A DNA stretch of 64,000 bases from Bradyrhizobium diazoefficiens USDA 110 (lineage in GTDB: Bacteria > Pseudomonadota > Alphaproteobacteria > Rhizobiales > Xanthobacteraceae), in NCBI RefSeq assembly GCF_000011365.1, contig NC_004463.1:7364001-7428000 (forward strand), in the 5' to 3' direction. The notes below the pieces were generated by a model. It was given only the letters and a program-made list of their open reading frames with translations. It searched no databases and had not been told where the DNA came from. Position numbers and translations under genes: made by a program. Shown piece by piece: positions 27,286-36,465 of the stretch; position 1 is the stretch's first letter, and each line of letters opens with the position of its first letter.

Positions 27286-28977
27286 TCAGGCCCAGTACCA
27301 TTCGCGGATGTTCCAGCAATTGATGGAGGTGTTGATGTTGGGACGGAAACCCTGCAGCCCTTCCTTCACGCCTTCGGCGATGAAGCCCTGGAACATGGGC
27401 AGGATCGCGAGGTCGTTGCGGATCAGCTTTTGCAGATCGCCATAGGTGGTCTTGCGCTGCGACAGATCGAACTGCTTGGCGCCTTCGGCGAGAAGACGAT
27501 CGGCCTCCGGGCTCTGGTACTGATAGGTGTTGTAGCCGCGGCCGCCCTTGGCGGGAATGGCGCCGGAGCCGAAGCGCGGCGTCACGTCGGGGTCGCTGCC
27601 CAGCATGAAGTTCACCGACACCAGCACCGAGTTGAACTTCGACTGCTGCCAGAAGTCGCCCCAGATCACCGCCGCCGGCATGTTGTTGACGCGCATCGCA
27701 GCACCAATCGCGCGCCAGTCCTGGACCAGGAGCTGCTGGGTCTGCTCGCGCACCGCATTGCCTGACGTCGTCGAGTTGGTGAATTCGAGCTTGATGCCGC
27801 CCTTCTCGCGAACGCCGCTGGAGCTGCGAACCCATCCCGCCGCATCGAGCAGCGCATTGGCCTTGGCGGGATCGTATTTGTGCTGCGGCAGGCCCTTCTG
27901 GAACGACCACGCCTGCTGCGGCACGAAGCTCTCGGTCTGCGTCGGCAGGCCGTAATAGAGCGCGTCGATGATCGCCTGCTTGTTGATGGCGAGGTAGAGC
28001 GCCTCGCGCACCGCGCGGTCGGCGAAGGGACCGAAATCCAGGTTGGGCGCGATATGCTCCACCGAGGACGTCGCCGAGACGAAGATCTTGCGGCCCTTCA
28101 GCGTCTTCGCCTCCTGCACGAAGTTCGGCAGGATGCCTTGCAGGCCGGTGTAGTCGACCTGGCCGGTGCGGAACTGGGTGTAGAGCACGGTGAGGTCGGG
28201 GATGTATTTGAACACCACGCGCTCCACGTACGGCCCCTTGCCGTGATAGCCGGTGTGGGCATTCAGGAGAATGTGGTCGCCGGGCACGCGCTCACCCCAG
28301 CGGAACGGTCCGGTGCCGACAGGCGCATTGTGGAACGGCGAGGCGTTCGGATCGGACACCTTCTCCAGGATGTGCTTGGGCACGATGAAGGTCAGCGATC
28401 CCAGGATCGACATATAGGGCGAATAGGGAGCTTCCATTCGCCAGTGGATCTCGTCCGCCGCGACGACCTTGATGTCCTTCACGAGGCTGTGGCCGACGCG
28501 GCTGCGCGCGCGGAAATCGGGATTGTTGATCAGCTCGAGCGAGAACTTCACGTCGTCCGCCGTGAACGGCGTGCCGTCATGCCACTTCACGTCGCTGCGC
28601 AGCTTGATCTTCCAGGTCAGGCCGTCGGCCGACAGGCCGCCATTCTCGATGGTCGGGACCTCGCGCGCCAGATCGGGAACGAAATTGCCCTCGGGATCGA
28701 TGTACCAGAGCAGCGAGAACACCTGCCACCAGACGCCCTGATCGACCTCGATGCCGGGCATCAGCGGATGGAAGACGGTCGGCTCCTGCGACAGCGCCGC
28801 AATCACCTGCCCGCGCGGCTTGTCCGGCGGATTGGTCGGGCGCTCGGTCTGGGCGAAGGCATTGCCTGCGAGGCTCCATCCCGCCGCGGCGCCGGCCCCG
28901 AGCTGGAAGAATTGACGGCGATTCGGACTACCGAGATGCACTGCCCCAACGCCGAACCTGCCGGTGTCGTTTGCCAT
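27286..28977 (-). CDS. Peptide-type ABC transporter solute-binding protein (family 5), Tat-exported
   Basis: The 563-aa protein carries a Tat signal: the twin-arginine motif NRRQFFQLGAG followed by a hydrophobic stretch ending at GNAFAQ. The mature part has SBP_bac_5 landmarks including EIHWRMEAPYSPYMS, LNAHTGYHGKGPYVERVVFK (quoted in part) and RAVREALYLAINKQAI. It should bind an oligopeptide or other amine-containing ligand in the periplasm. The start at 28977 sits directly before the Tat signal; an in-frame extension continues to 29184 but would bury the signal. First gene of the six-gene operon and divergent from the XRE-cupin regulator. Confidence 0.92.
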   Translation of the reverse strand: MANDTGRFGVGAVHLGSPNRRQFFQLGAGAAAGWSLAGNAFAQTERPTNPPDKPRGQVIAALSQEPTVFHPLMPGIEVDQGVWWQVFSLLWYIDPEGNFVPDLAREVPTIENGGLSADGLTWKIKLRSDVKWHDGTPFTADDVKFSLELINNPDFRARSRVGHSLVKDIKVVAADEIHWRMEAPYSPYMSILGSLTFIVPKHILEKVSDPNASPFHNAPVGTGPFRWGERVPGDHILLNAHTGYHGKGPYVERVVFKYIPDLTVLYTQFRTGQVDYTGLQGILPNFVQEAKTLKGRKIFVSATSSVEHIAPNLDFGPFADRAVREALYLAINKQAIIDALYYGLPTQTESFVPQQAWSFQKGLPQHKYDPAKANALLDAAGWVRSSSGVREKGGIKLEFTNSTTSGNAVREQTQQLLVQDWRAIGAAMRVNNMPAAVIWGDFWQQSKFNSVLVSVNFMLGSDPDVTPRFGSGAIPAKGGRGYNTYQYQSPEADRLLAEGAKQFDLSQRKTTYGDLQKLIRNDLAILPMFQGFIAEGVKEGLQGFRPNINTSINCWNIREWYWA

Positions 28978-29052
28978 GACCCACTCTCCGTTGTCGCACA
29001 CGGCACCGTCTCCCGCGCCCCGAGACCCCGGCAGGGGACAGGAGTGGGCTTT

Positions 29053-29101
29053 AGTGCTTCTAAATTTTTCGATCAAAAGTTCATCATGACTAAATACAGC
29101 T
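29053..29101. promoter_or_regulatory. AT-rich candidate promoter/operator between the ABC operon and its regulator
   Basis: In the 218-bp divergent spacer this 49-bp block is strikingly AT-rich compared with its surroundings. It contains AGTTCATCATGACT (29078-29091), an imperfect inverted repeat of AGT-CAT and ATG-ACT arms. XRE-cupin regulators usually bind such short palindromes next to their own gene. Function is inferred from position. Confidence 0.35.
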
Positions 29102-29195
29102 GTCAATCGCATTGCTAGTATGCGCGACCTTTTCACTCCGACTGAAGCCTCGGACCGATGCGGTCCAAGGCTGAGATGATGCATGGGAGAGCGAC

Positions 29196-29828
29196 ATGGA
29201 TGGTCGCGGCGATACCAACGGTCCGAAGGACGCTCCGACGATCGAGACCGACGATGCGGTCGACCAGCGCCTCGGCGAAACCGTGCGGCTGCTGCGTCAG
29301 CGCGCCGGCCTCTCGATCCAGGACGTCGCCAACAAGACCGGCCTCTCGAACGGCATGATCAGCCAGCTCGAACGCGCGCGCGCCATGCCGTCGATCCGTA
29401 CGCTGCGCCTGCTCAGCATCGCGCTCGACGTGCCGATCTCCTATTTCTTCGAGACCACCGATCCCGGCGACGTGCAGCGCTACATCGTGCGCAAGAACAG
29501 CCGTCGGCTGCTGCGCCTCACCGCGAGCGGCGTCGTCAAGGAAGCGCTCACCCCCGATGGCAAGGGCCAGCTCGAACTCTACGAGCTCACGCTCAATCCC
29601 GGCGCCTCGTCCGGCACCGACTTCCTGCAGCACACCGGCGAGAAGGCCGGCTACATCCTGTCCGGCAGCCTGCGGCTGTGGCTCGACAACCAGGCCCACG
29701 TGCTCGAGGCCGGCGACAGTTTTCGTTTCCCGAGCATCGTGCCGCACATGTTCGACAACCCGACCCAGCAGGCGGCGCGCGTGATCTGGGTGACGACATT
29801 GCGCCAGACCGATTCGCCGGCGGGTTGA
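29196..29828 (+). CDS. XRE-family transcriptional regulator with C-terminal cupin domain
   Basis: The 210-aa protein has an XRE helix-turn-helix (about residues 27-81, LGETVRLLRQRAGLSIQDVA and LSNGMISQLERARAMPS) and a cupin sensor domain (about 130-205, with HTGEKAGYILSGSLRLWLD and SFRFPSIVPHMFDN). The domain pair is that of PuuR-like regulators, which control amine and amino-acid uptake and breakdown. An GGAGAG site precedes the ATG. It is divergent from the transporter operon, its most probable target, and the ligand may be the transported compound. Confidence 0.92.
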   Translation: MDGRGDTNGPKDAPTIETDDAVDQRLGETVRLLRQRAGLSIQDVANKTGLSNGMISQLERARAMPSIRTLRLLSIALDVPISYFFETTDPGDVQRYIVRKNSRRLLRLTASGVVKEALTPDGKGQLELYELTLNPGASSGTDFLQHTGEKAGYILSGSLRLWLDNQAHVLEAGDSFRFPSIVPHMFDNPTQQAARVIWVTTLRQTDSPAG

Positions 29829-29992
29829 AGCCCGAGGCAGGCCGGGCCTCGTTTCCGGGCCGGCCGGCCGTCCTGCGCCACCTGAAATTGCCCCTCGACG
29901 GAAACGCACGGAATCTGTAGCTCACATAATGCCGGACTCCTCGACAGGACGGGGCCGGTACGGTCCGCGGCTGGCGTCTTGGGTGTGAGGCC

Positions 29993-31870
29993 ATGAAACT
30001 CAGGGGGGTTGTGACATTTGCGATGGCCACCCAGGTCGTCGTGACCGCCGCACTCCTTCTCGCTTCCTATGCCATGACCGGCACCGCCGGCCCGCGCGGG
30101 TTCGGCATGGCCCAGCTCATCGCCCTGATGGCGAGCGGTGTCGTTGCGGTGCTGCTCGCGCGTCTCTGCACGAGCGCGATCGAGACGTCGCAAGCCGAGC
30201 GGGCTGCCGCGCAACTGGCCGATCGGGCGAAGGCCGTCGCCGAGAGCGCACAGATGACGCAAGCCGTCATCAAGACCGCGCTCGACGCCTTCATTCAGAC
30301 CGACGAACGCGGCATCGTCGTGGAATGGAGCTTTCAGGCCGAAGCCCTGACCGGATGGTCGCGGCAGGAGGCCATCGGCGCCGACGTCGTCGACCTCCTC
30401 GTCGCCGAGCCGCTCCGCGCCGGCTTCAGGCAGCGCATGATGCGGCTGCTGCCGGAACTGTCGGATACGCCAATCGGCATTCGCTTCGAGGTGAGCCTGC
30501 TGCACAGGAACGGCGATGCGATCCTGGTCGAGGCGTCGGGCACGGCCCTCCGGCTTGGCGGGCGCACCATCATCAACAGTTTCGTCAAGGACATCACCCA
30601 GAAGCGCGCCGCCGAGGAGCAGCTGATACAGGCCCAGAAGATGGAGGCGGTCGGGCAGCTCACCGGCGGCATCGCGCACGAATTCAACAACATGCTCACC
30701 GTGATCACCGGCACGATCGAGATCCTTGCCGACGCCGTAAAGGACAATCCGCCGCTTGCAACCATCACCAAGCTGATCAGCGAGGCCGCCGATCGCGGCG
30801 CCGCGCTGACCTCGAGCCTGCTGTCCTTTGCAAGGAAGCAGGCGCTGCAGCCGACGGAGATCGACGTCAACGAACTGCTCGAGGAGCTCGCCAAACTGCT
30901 GCTGGCGACCTTCGACAAGAAGATCGAGATCGTGACAAAGCTCGACAGCAAGGTCTGGCTCGCCTTCGTCGACCGCGGCCAGCTGAGCTCGGCGCTGCTC
31001 AACCTCGCGATCAACGCCCGCGACGCCATGCTGGACGGCGGCAGGCTGACCCTGACCACACGCAACGTCGTGTTCGGCGTGCGCGAGGCCGTGGCGGTCG
31101 GCGCCGGCTATGCCGGCGACTATGTCGAGATCGAGATCGCCGACACCGGCACGGGCATCCGGCGGGCGATCCTGGAGCGGATCTTCGATCCGTTCTTCTC
31201 GACCAAGGAGGTCGGCAAGGGCACGGGGCTCGGGCTCAGCATGGTGTTCGGCTTCGTCAAGCAATCCGGCGGCGGCATCAAGGTCGCGTCCGAGGAAGGC
31301 CGCGGCACGACATTCACGATCTATCTGCCGAAGGCCGAGACCAGCACTCTGCGCCCCGCCGGCTATGACGATCGCAAGGTCGTGGGCGGACAGGAGACTA
31401 TCCTCTGCGTCGAGGACGATCGCGACGTCCGCCAATACGTCACGGTCCAGCTCGAGAGCCTCGGCTACAAGGTCATCCCCGCCGCCAACGCGACCGAAGC
31501 GCTCGCCATCGCCGCTGAGGGCAAGGCGTTCGACCTGCTGTTCACCGACATCGTGATGGCCGGCGGCATCAACGGACGCGAACTCGCCGAGCAGATGGTG
31601 GCCGCGCGGCCGTCCCTGCGGGTGCTGTTCACCTCCGGATACGCCTACGACTCGATGCACGCGCAGGGCCGCGCCACGAAGGGCGCCCCGCTTCTGACAA
31701 AACCCTATCGTAAGGCCGAGCTCGCGCGCATGCTGCGCCGCTCTCTCGACACCGCCGTCGATTCCGTGGGCGACCCGATCCCGACGCCCTACTCGGTGCA
31801 GGCCGATGTCGAGGGCTTTTTGCGCAGGCAAGCAGCTGAAGACAGCGGCACGACGCGGTCGCGAAAGTAG
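29993..31870 (+). CDS. Hybrid sensor histidine kinase (PAS-HisKA-HATPase-REC)
   Basis: The 625-aa protein has two N-terminal TM helices (about residues 10-30 and 47-66) with almost no periplasmic loop. A short linker leads to a PAS domain (about 90-210), a HisKA dimerisation helix with phospho-acceptor His229 (GGIAHEFNNML), a HATPase domain (N box NLAINARDAM, G boxes ADTGTGI and GTGLGL) and a C-terminal receiver domain. The receiver has acidic residues in CVEDDRDV, phospho-acceptor Asp519 (LLFTDIVM) and a conserved Lys in LLTKPYRKAEL. The signal is probably cytoplasmic or intramembrane. No separate response regulator is adjacent, so output goes elsewhere. A GAGG site precedes the ATG. Confidence 0.93.
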   Translation: MKLRGVVTFAMATQVVVTAALLLASYAMTGTAGPRGFGMAQLIALMASGVVAVLLARLCTSAIETSQAERAAAQLADRAKAVAESAQMTQAVIKTALDAFIQTDERGIVVEWSFQAEALTGWSRQEAIGADVVDLLVAEPLRAGFRQRMMRLLPELSDTPIGIRFEVSLLHRNGDAILVEASGTALRLGGRTIINSFVKDITQKRAAEEQLIQAQKMEAVGQLTGGIAHEFNNMLTVITGTIEILADAVKDNPPLATITKLISEAADRGAALTSSLLSFARKQALQPTEIDVNELLEELAKLLLATFDKKIEIVTKLDSKVWLAFVDRGQLSSALLNLAINARDAMLDGGRLTLTTRNVVFGVREAVAVGAGYAGDYVEIEIADTGTGIRRAILERIFDPFFSTKEVGKGTGLGLSMVFGFVKQSGGGIKVASEEGRGTTFTIYLPKAETSTLRPAGYDDRKVVGGQETILCVEDDRDVRQYVTVQLESLGYKVIPAANATEALAIAAEGKAFDLLFTDIVMAGGINGRELAEQMVAARPSLRVLFTSGYAYDSMHAQGRATKGAPLLTKPYRKAELARMLRRSLDTAVDSVGDPIPTPYSVQADVEGFLRRQAAEDSGTTRSRK

Positions 31871-31879
31871 CTCTCTGCG

Positions 31880-32905
31880 CTAGCTCATCCTTCGCCGCAG
31901 CGTTGCCGACGGCGTCTCGCCAAATTTTTCACGATAGGCGCCGGCCATGCGGCCGAGATGAGTGAAGCCGAGATCGAAGGCGATCTCGGTGATGGAGGCA
32001 TCGGGCCGGGCCTGCGCGAGCCGGGCGTGCAGACCAGCGAGGCGCATGTCGAGCAGCATCTCCGAGATCGAAACCCCGAAATGACGGCGGAAGCCGAGCT
32101 GGAGCGCGCGGATGCCGATCCCGGCGGCGCAGGCAAGCTGCGCAAGGTCGAGCGGCTCGCCGGCATTGTCCGCAAGACGGTCCCGCGCCACGCGAAGCGC
32201 ACGCGGCAGACGCTCGGCTTGCCCCGAGAACGTCCTGATCGCATCCGACAGGCCGTGACGCTGGCCATTGAGCAGGTGATCGAGCAGCGCCTCCCGCCAA
32301 TCTGCGGTCGCGACCGGTGAAAGCCTGCCGGAGGGGCCAAGACGTTCGGCGAGCGTCATCAGCCCGCCAAGGCTGGTCCGCAAGGCCCGCCCCGACGGCG
32401 CGTCCAGGTCGATCACAGGATCGAACTCGACCGTGCCCGCGACCCTCCCCGACAAGGCCGCGGCGCGCTGCTCGACCATGCGGCGGTCAAGCAGCAGGAT
32501 CACTTGGGCACAGTCGCTCCACATCATCCGGGTCGGGATCGTCGGCGACAGCAGCGACGCCGTCCGGTCCGGTACGGCATCGAAATCGCCGGCGCCGGCA
32601 CGAATGCGGGCGGTGCCCGTGAGCGGAACCTGCAGCAGGAAGAAGCGCTCGAGGCAGCCGGGATCGATGCTGACCGATCCGCCATAGGTAACGTAGTTGA
32701 TGGAAAAGCCGTCGAACGCCGCGCAATTGTGCCGGGCGGAGAAGCCGGCCGCCCGCGCCTGCGCCGGCTTGAGATCGTGCGGACAGAAGATGCGTCCAAT
32801 CTGCTCGGCCGCCTCATCGACATCATCGGTGGCGACGCGGGCAAAGTCCGCAAGCCGTTCTGCTGCGGACGCACTTGCGCTCATTTCCAGCACGGCTGCG
32901 GACAT
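31880..32905 (-). CDS. AraC-family transcriptional regulator
   Basis: The 341-aa protein has an N-terminal AraC-binding-like sensor domain (about residues 40-200, including CAAFDGFSINYVTYGGSV) and a C-terminal AraC helix-turn-helix pair (about 240-338, LDLAQLACAAGIGIRALQLGF and ITEIAFDLGFTHLGRMAGAY). The second HTH ends in the family motif EKFGETPSATLRR. It converges with the histidine kinase, nine bases between stops, and is divergent from the cupin gene at 33093. It may control the cupin/monooxygenase genes. A second Met seven codons later could also be the start. Confidence 0.88.
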   Translation of the reverse strand: MSAAVLEMSASASAAERLADFARVATDDVDEAAEQIGRIFCPHDLKPAQARAAGFSARHNCAAFDGFSINYVTYGGSVSIDPGCLERFFLLQVPLTGTARIRAGAGDFDAVPDRTASLLSPTIPTRMMWSDCAQVILLLDRRMVEQRAAALSGRVAGTVEFDPVIDLDAPSGRALRTSLGGLMTLAERLGPSGRLSPVATADWREALLDHLLNGQRHGLSDAIRTFSGQAERLPRALRVARDRLADNAGEPLDLAQLACAAGIGIRALQLGFRRHFGVSISEMLLDMRLAGLHARLAQARPDASITEIAFDLGFTHLGRMAGAYREKFGETPSATLRRRMS

Positions 32906-33092
32906 CGTCGACCACGCTTCGCGTCACGGAATTGCTTTAAGCCTATAATAGTTCCCTGGACGCGGAAAGGGCCGCGTCGCAAAATCGTCGTGCTGCATGG
33001 CAAAAGCTCCATCCGGATTCGTTTAGCGGATAGACAGGCAGCCGGTCGCTGGCCGAAGCTCCATCCTCGCCGGAATCCATGAGGAGCGAGCC

Positions 33093-33542
33093 ATGACTGC
33101 ACTCGAAAAGGGCATAACCGCTGTTGGCACGGGCTATGGCGGCAAGAGCTGGAACATCCTTGGTCAGGTCTATTTCCCCAAGGCCGTCACCGACTCCACC
33201 TTCGCGTTCGAGACCAACAGCGATCCCGGCCAGTTCGTGCCGGTGCACATCCATCCGACCCAGGACGAGTTCATCCTGGTGCAGGAGGGCACGCTCGACC
33301 TCAAGCTCGACGGCGTCTGGGTCAAGGCCCATGCCGGCGACCTCGTGCGCATGCCGCGCGGCATCCCGCACGGCTATTTCAACAAATCCGACAAGCCCTG
33401 CCGCGCGCTGTTCTGGGTCTCGCCGATGCAGAAGCTGGAGGCGCTGTTCAACCAGCTCCACAATCTGACCGACCCAGCCGAGGTCGTGCGCATCTCGGCA
33501 CTGCACGAGGTCGACTTCCTGCCACCCGAGGCCAACGACTAA
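33093..33542 (+). CDS. Cupin-domain protein
   Basis: The 149-aa protein is a single small cupin. Motif 1 reads VPVHIHPTQDEFILVQEG, with the His-x-His and Glu metal ligands, and motif 2 contains GDLVRMPRGIPHGYFN with the last His. The metal site is therefore complete. Such proteins are dioxygenases, isomerases or simple binding proteins, and the substrate is not predictable. A GAGGAG site lies upstream of the ATG. It is divergent from the AraC regulator and is followed by a palindromic element that could end its transcript. Confidence 0.85.
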   Translation: MTALEKGITAVGTGYGGKSWNILGQVYFPKAVTDSTFAFETNSDPGQFVPVHIHPTQDEFILVQEGTLDLKLDGVWVKAHAGDLVRMPRGIPHGYFNKSDKPCRALFWVSPMQKLEALFNQLHNLTDPAEVVRISALHEVDFLPPEAND

Positions 33543-33621
33543 AGCGCGATCGCCGCGCTTTAGCTGTTGTTTGAGCATGATCTTTTCGGAAAACCGCTTC
33601 ACACTTTTCCGGATCATGCTC
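33541..33621. repeat. Hairpin plus palindromic repeat after the cupin gene
   Basis: The stop codon of the cupin gene overlaps a perfect hairpin, AAAGCGCG/CGCGCTTT (33541-33548 and 33554-33561). It is followed by a second inverted repeat, GAGCATGATC plus CGGAAAA at 33573-33593 pairing with TTTTCCGGATCATGCTC at 33605-33621 and leaving a TTTT bulge. The second part has the look of the widespread GAGCATGATC intergenic repeat of Bradyrhizobium. It could act as a bidirectional transcript end. Confidence 0.7.
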
Positions 33622-33729
33622 AGGCAGCCGCCTCCCCGTCGCCTTTCATCAGCTTGCAGCCCCGCCGGCCGCACCTTGCGGCCGAACGTGGCCGCTTGCG
33701 CGCGAAACACCCTGATTGCGAGCAATCCC

Positions 33730-35223
33730 ATGGTCAGTCCCAAGCATGTTTGCGTGATCGGCGCCGGAGTCTCCGGTCTCGCCGCCGCAAAGGCATTCTC
33801 CAGCCGCGGCCACCGCGTCACCATTCTCGAGCGCAGTGGCGATCTCGGCGGCGTCTGGGAGCCTGCGCGCTCCTACCCTGACGTACAGACCCAGAGCCCG
33901 AAGGATCTCTACCGCTACACCGATCGCGCCATGCCGGACGTCTATCCGGAATGGCCGACCGGGCCGCAGGTCCACGCCTATCTCGCCGACTACGCCAAAA
34001 GCTTCGGCCTCGACCGCATGCTGCGCCTCAACACCGAGGTCGCCGGCATGGCGCGCCGCGCCGACGGGAAGCCGGGCTGGACGCTCGCGCTGACCACCAA
34101 GGACGGCAAGGCGACGAACGAGGATTTCGATTTCGTCGCGGTCTGCATCGGGCAGTTCAACGAGCCGCGTGAGCTGCATTGCCCGGGCGAGGACGGATTT
34201 CTGGCGCAGGGCGGCCAGATCCTGCATTCGTCGAAATACAGCGATCCCGCGCTGGCGAAAGGACGCCGCGTCGTCGTGCTCGGCGGCTCGAAATCGGCGA
34301 CCGACATCGCGGTGAACGCGGTGAAATCAGGCGCACGCGAAGTCACCATCGTGATGCGCGAGCCGGTCTGGCGCATCCCCTATTTCATCGGCGGCCTCGT
34401 GAACTTCAAGCGCATCCTCTACATCCGTGCGCAGGAGGAGATGTTTCCGGGCTGGGGCGCCAGCGCGATGGCGCGGCTCGCACACCGCATCGCAGCGCCC
34501 CTGATCTGGGCGAACTGGCGCGGGCTGGAGAGCCTGTTGAAGGCGCAGCTCAAGCTTGGCCCGTGCAAGATGGTGCCGAACGAGCGGATCGAGGACGGCG
34601 TCAACTGCTCGGTGCCGATCGCAACGCCCGGCTTCTATCCGATGGTCGCGGACGGTCGCATCAAGGCGGTGTTCGGCACGTTCGATTATTACGAGGGCGA
34701 CAGCATCGTGATGAGCGGCGGCGAGCGCGTCGGCGCCGACGTCGCGGTGCTCGCGATCGGCTACAAGCTCGGCGTGCCGTTCCTGCCCGCGGCCTATCAG
34801 CAGAAACTGGTCGACGCGGACGGTCAGTACCGGCTCTACCGGCTGATCGCCAACCCCGATCTGCCGGAGCTTGGCTTCGTCGGCTTCAACTCCTCTTTCT
34901 GCACCGTGCTCTGCGCCGATCTCGCCGCCAACTGGCTGGTGCGCTACGCCGACGGCCAGCTCGCCAACCAGCCGACGGCGCAGGCGATGCGCGACAACAT
35001 CGAGATGATGCTGCACTTCAAGCGCGTCGAGCGGCCGGCCGCCGGCGTCTATGGCGGCTTGTGCGTCGCGCCCTATCACTATCGCCATTTCGACGAGCTG
35101 ATGGCCGATATCGGCGCCAGGAACCAGAAGCGCGGCGGGCTCGCCGGACACTTCCAGCCGCCGGATGCGGATGCCTATGCGAAGTTCCTGGCGACGGCGC
35201 CGGACTACCGGGCCACAGCGTAA
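33730..35223 (+). CDS. Flavin-containing monooxygenase (FMO/BVMO-like)
   Basis: The 497-aa protein has an FAD Rossmann motif at the N-terminus (VCVIGAGVSGLAAAKAF). A second dinucleotide motif for NADPH is in mid-protein (VVVLGGSKSATDIAVNAV). The long FMO-type layout ends in FVGFNSSFCTVLCADLAANW. Flavin monooxygenases oxygenate soft nucleophiles (N or S) or ketones. The Baeyer-Villiger fingerprint is not clear here, so the substrate class is open. The start at 33730 is where homology to FAD motifs begins; upstream in-frame codons run through the palindromic repeat. It follows the cupin gene by 187 nt. Confidence 0.9.
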   Translation: MVSPKHVCVIGAGVSGLAAAKAFSSRGHRVTILERSGDLGGVWEPARSYPDVQTQSPKDLYRYTDRAMPDVYPEWPTGPQVHAYLADYAKSFGLDRMLRLNTEVAGMARRADGKPGWTLALTTKDGKATNEDFDFVAVCIGQFNEPRELHCPGEDGFLAQGGQILHSSKYSDPALAKGRRVVVLGGSKSATDIAVNAVKSGAREVTIVMREPVWRIPYFIGGLVNFKRILYIRAQEEMFPGWGASAMARLAHRIAAPLIWANWRGLESLLKAQLKLGPCKMVPNERIEDGVNCSVPIATPGFYPMVADGRIKAVFGTFDYYEGDSIVMSGGERVGADVAVLAIGYKLGVPFLPAAYQQKLVDADGQYRLYRLIANPDLPELGFVGFNSSFCTVLCADLAANWLVRYADGQLANQPTAQAMRDNIEMMLHFKRVERPAAGVYGGLCVAPYHYRHFDELMADIGARNQKRGGLAGHFQPPDADAYAKFLATAPDYRATA

Positions 35224-35325
35224 GGTCGGAGAACCCGGGCTGAGCGGGATTTGCAACTCGCCAGTCCGCGCGTTTGATGTTTACGATCCCATGATCGACG
35301 AATCTCCGGCACACGGGAACCCGCC

Positions 35326-36399
35326 ATGGGACGACGATGTCACGCCGCCGCAGCCCTGGCGGTGCTTGGGCTGATCCTCACGACGTTCACGGCGAGCCAG
35401 GCACAAACGCTCACGGCGAGGCAATCGGAGGCGCTCGCCACCTACGATCGCGCGCTCGGCGATTTCAAATCCATCCTTGCCGAGCGGCGCCGACAGATCG
35501 CGGCGAAGGAGCCGCTGCCGAACCTGCCGGGACAGGCGCTCTATCTGGCACGCGTCGCGGTCATCAGTGCTTACAAGGATCTCACCGACGCCATGCCGTC
35601 GCGGATCGGCAAGCCCAACAAGTTCGAGATTCCGCCGGCCTATTTCGACGCCGACATCGAGCCGCTGGTCGACGAATATGCTGGACTCTTCGAGATCATG
35701 GAGGCGCCGCCCGCCGGCGCGCAGAACTCGCCGACGCCGTTCAAGGACGTCGTCGATCTCGCAGTCGCTATCGCGCGCGCCAAGGGACTTGCGTCTGGCC
35801 ACGCCGAAGCTGCGGGACGTATCAGCCTCGGGCTGTTCTTTGCCGAGACCAACGGCAAGCAGAACGTCCGCAATGCGCGCTCGAACACCTATATGGGCAG
35901 CTTCCAGACCGGCCCGTCCGAGGACCGCAACGGCCGCAGGAAATGGGAGTCTATCAAGAGCGAGATCGCGGCGGCCGATCCCGCGCTGGCCGCGCGTGAC
36001 GACAGGGAAGAGGCACGCGCCCGCGGCACCGATCATCGTTTCAATCACTGGACCAATGTCCGCAACGGTCTGATGAACGCGCATGCGGATCTGTTCCGGG
36101 AGATCCCGGGAATCGTGAAGACGCTGCCCGACCCGATCGACCAGATGAAGCTGTTCGAGCTGATCCAGATCGTTCCCACCCCGACGCGGTCCGCGCTCAA
36201 ATCGGGCGATCTCCTGAACTACCGGGTGTCGAGCCCCACGATCATGAGGCACTTGCGCAACAACAGCATCTTCGCGTTCGGCCAGGCCGACAGATCGCGC
36301 AGCTCGGCAAGCTTCCGCGAGATTCTCGCTGCGATGTGGTTGTACAACCGGAAGTTCGAGAAGGCGATGGCGAAATACGCGGAGATCAGGGCGCACTGA
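35326..36399 (+). CDS. Secreted protein of unknown function with a lysozyme-like motif
   Basis: The 357-aa product has an N-terminal signal peptide (hydrophobic about residues 6-20, likely cut near SQA-QT) and an otherwise soluble, mostly helical body. A central segment, FFAETNGKQNVRNARSNTYM then GSFQTGPSEDRNG, has a Glu followed by Ser-Asn-Thr-Tyr-x-Gly-x-Phe-Gln. That is loosely like the E...S...G..Q pattern of lytic transglycosylases; the resemblance is weak. No family is recognised. It is probably periplasmic and lies alone between the monooxygenase and epimerase genes. Confidence 0.75.
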   Translation: MGRRCHAAAALAVLGLILTTFTASQAQTLTARQSEALATYDRALGDFKSILAERRRQIAAKEPLPNLPGQALYLARVAVISAYKDLTDAMPSRIGKPNKFEIPPAYFDADIEPLVDEYAGLFEIMEAPPAGAQNSPTPFKDVVDLAVAIARAKGLASGHAEAAGRISLGLFFAETNGKQNVRNARSNTYMGSFQTGPSEDRNGRRKWESIKSEIAAADPALAARDDREEARARGTDHRFNHWTNVRNGLMNAHADLFREIPGIVKTLPDPIDQMKLFELIQIVPTPTRSALKSGDLLNYRVSSPTIMRHLRNNSIFAFGQADRSRSSASFREILAAMWLYNRKFEKAMAKYAEIRAH

Positions 36400-36465
36400 G
36401 GCATCGGTTGTAACCGCTACCGGACGTAGTAGGCTCGTGATCTCATCAGCAGCACGGGCAGTATC

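Noticed and set aside
26254..27765. Plus-strand 503-codon frame over the permease and binding-protein genes
   Set aside because: His/Arg/Asp-rich shadow typical of antisense GC-rich DNA; opposite genes are well-defined transporter components.
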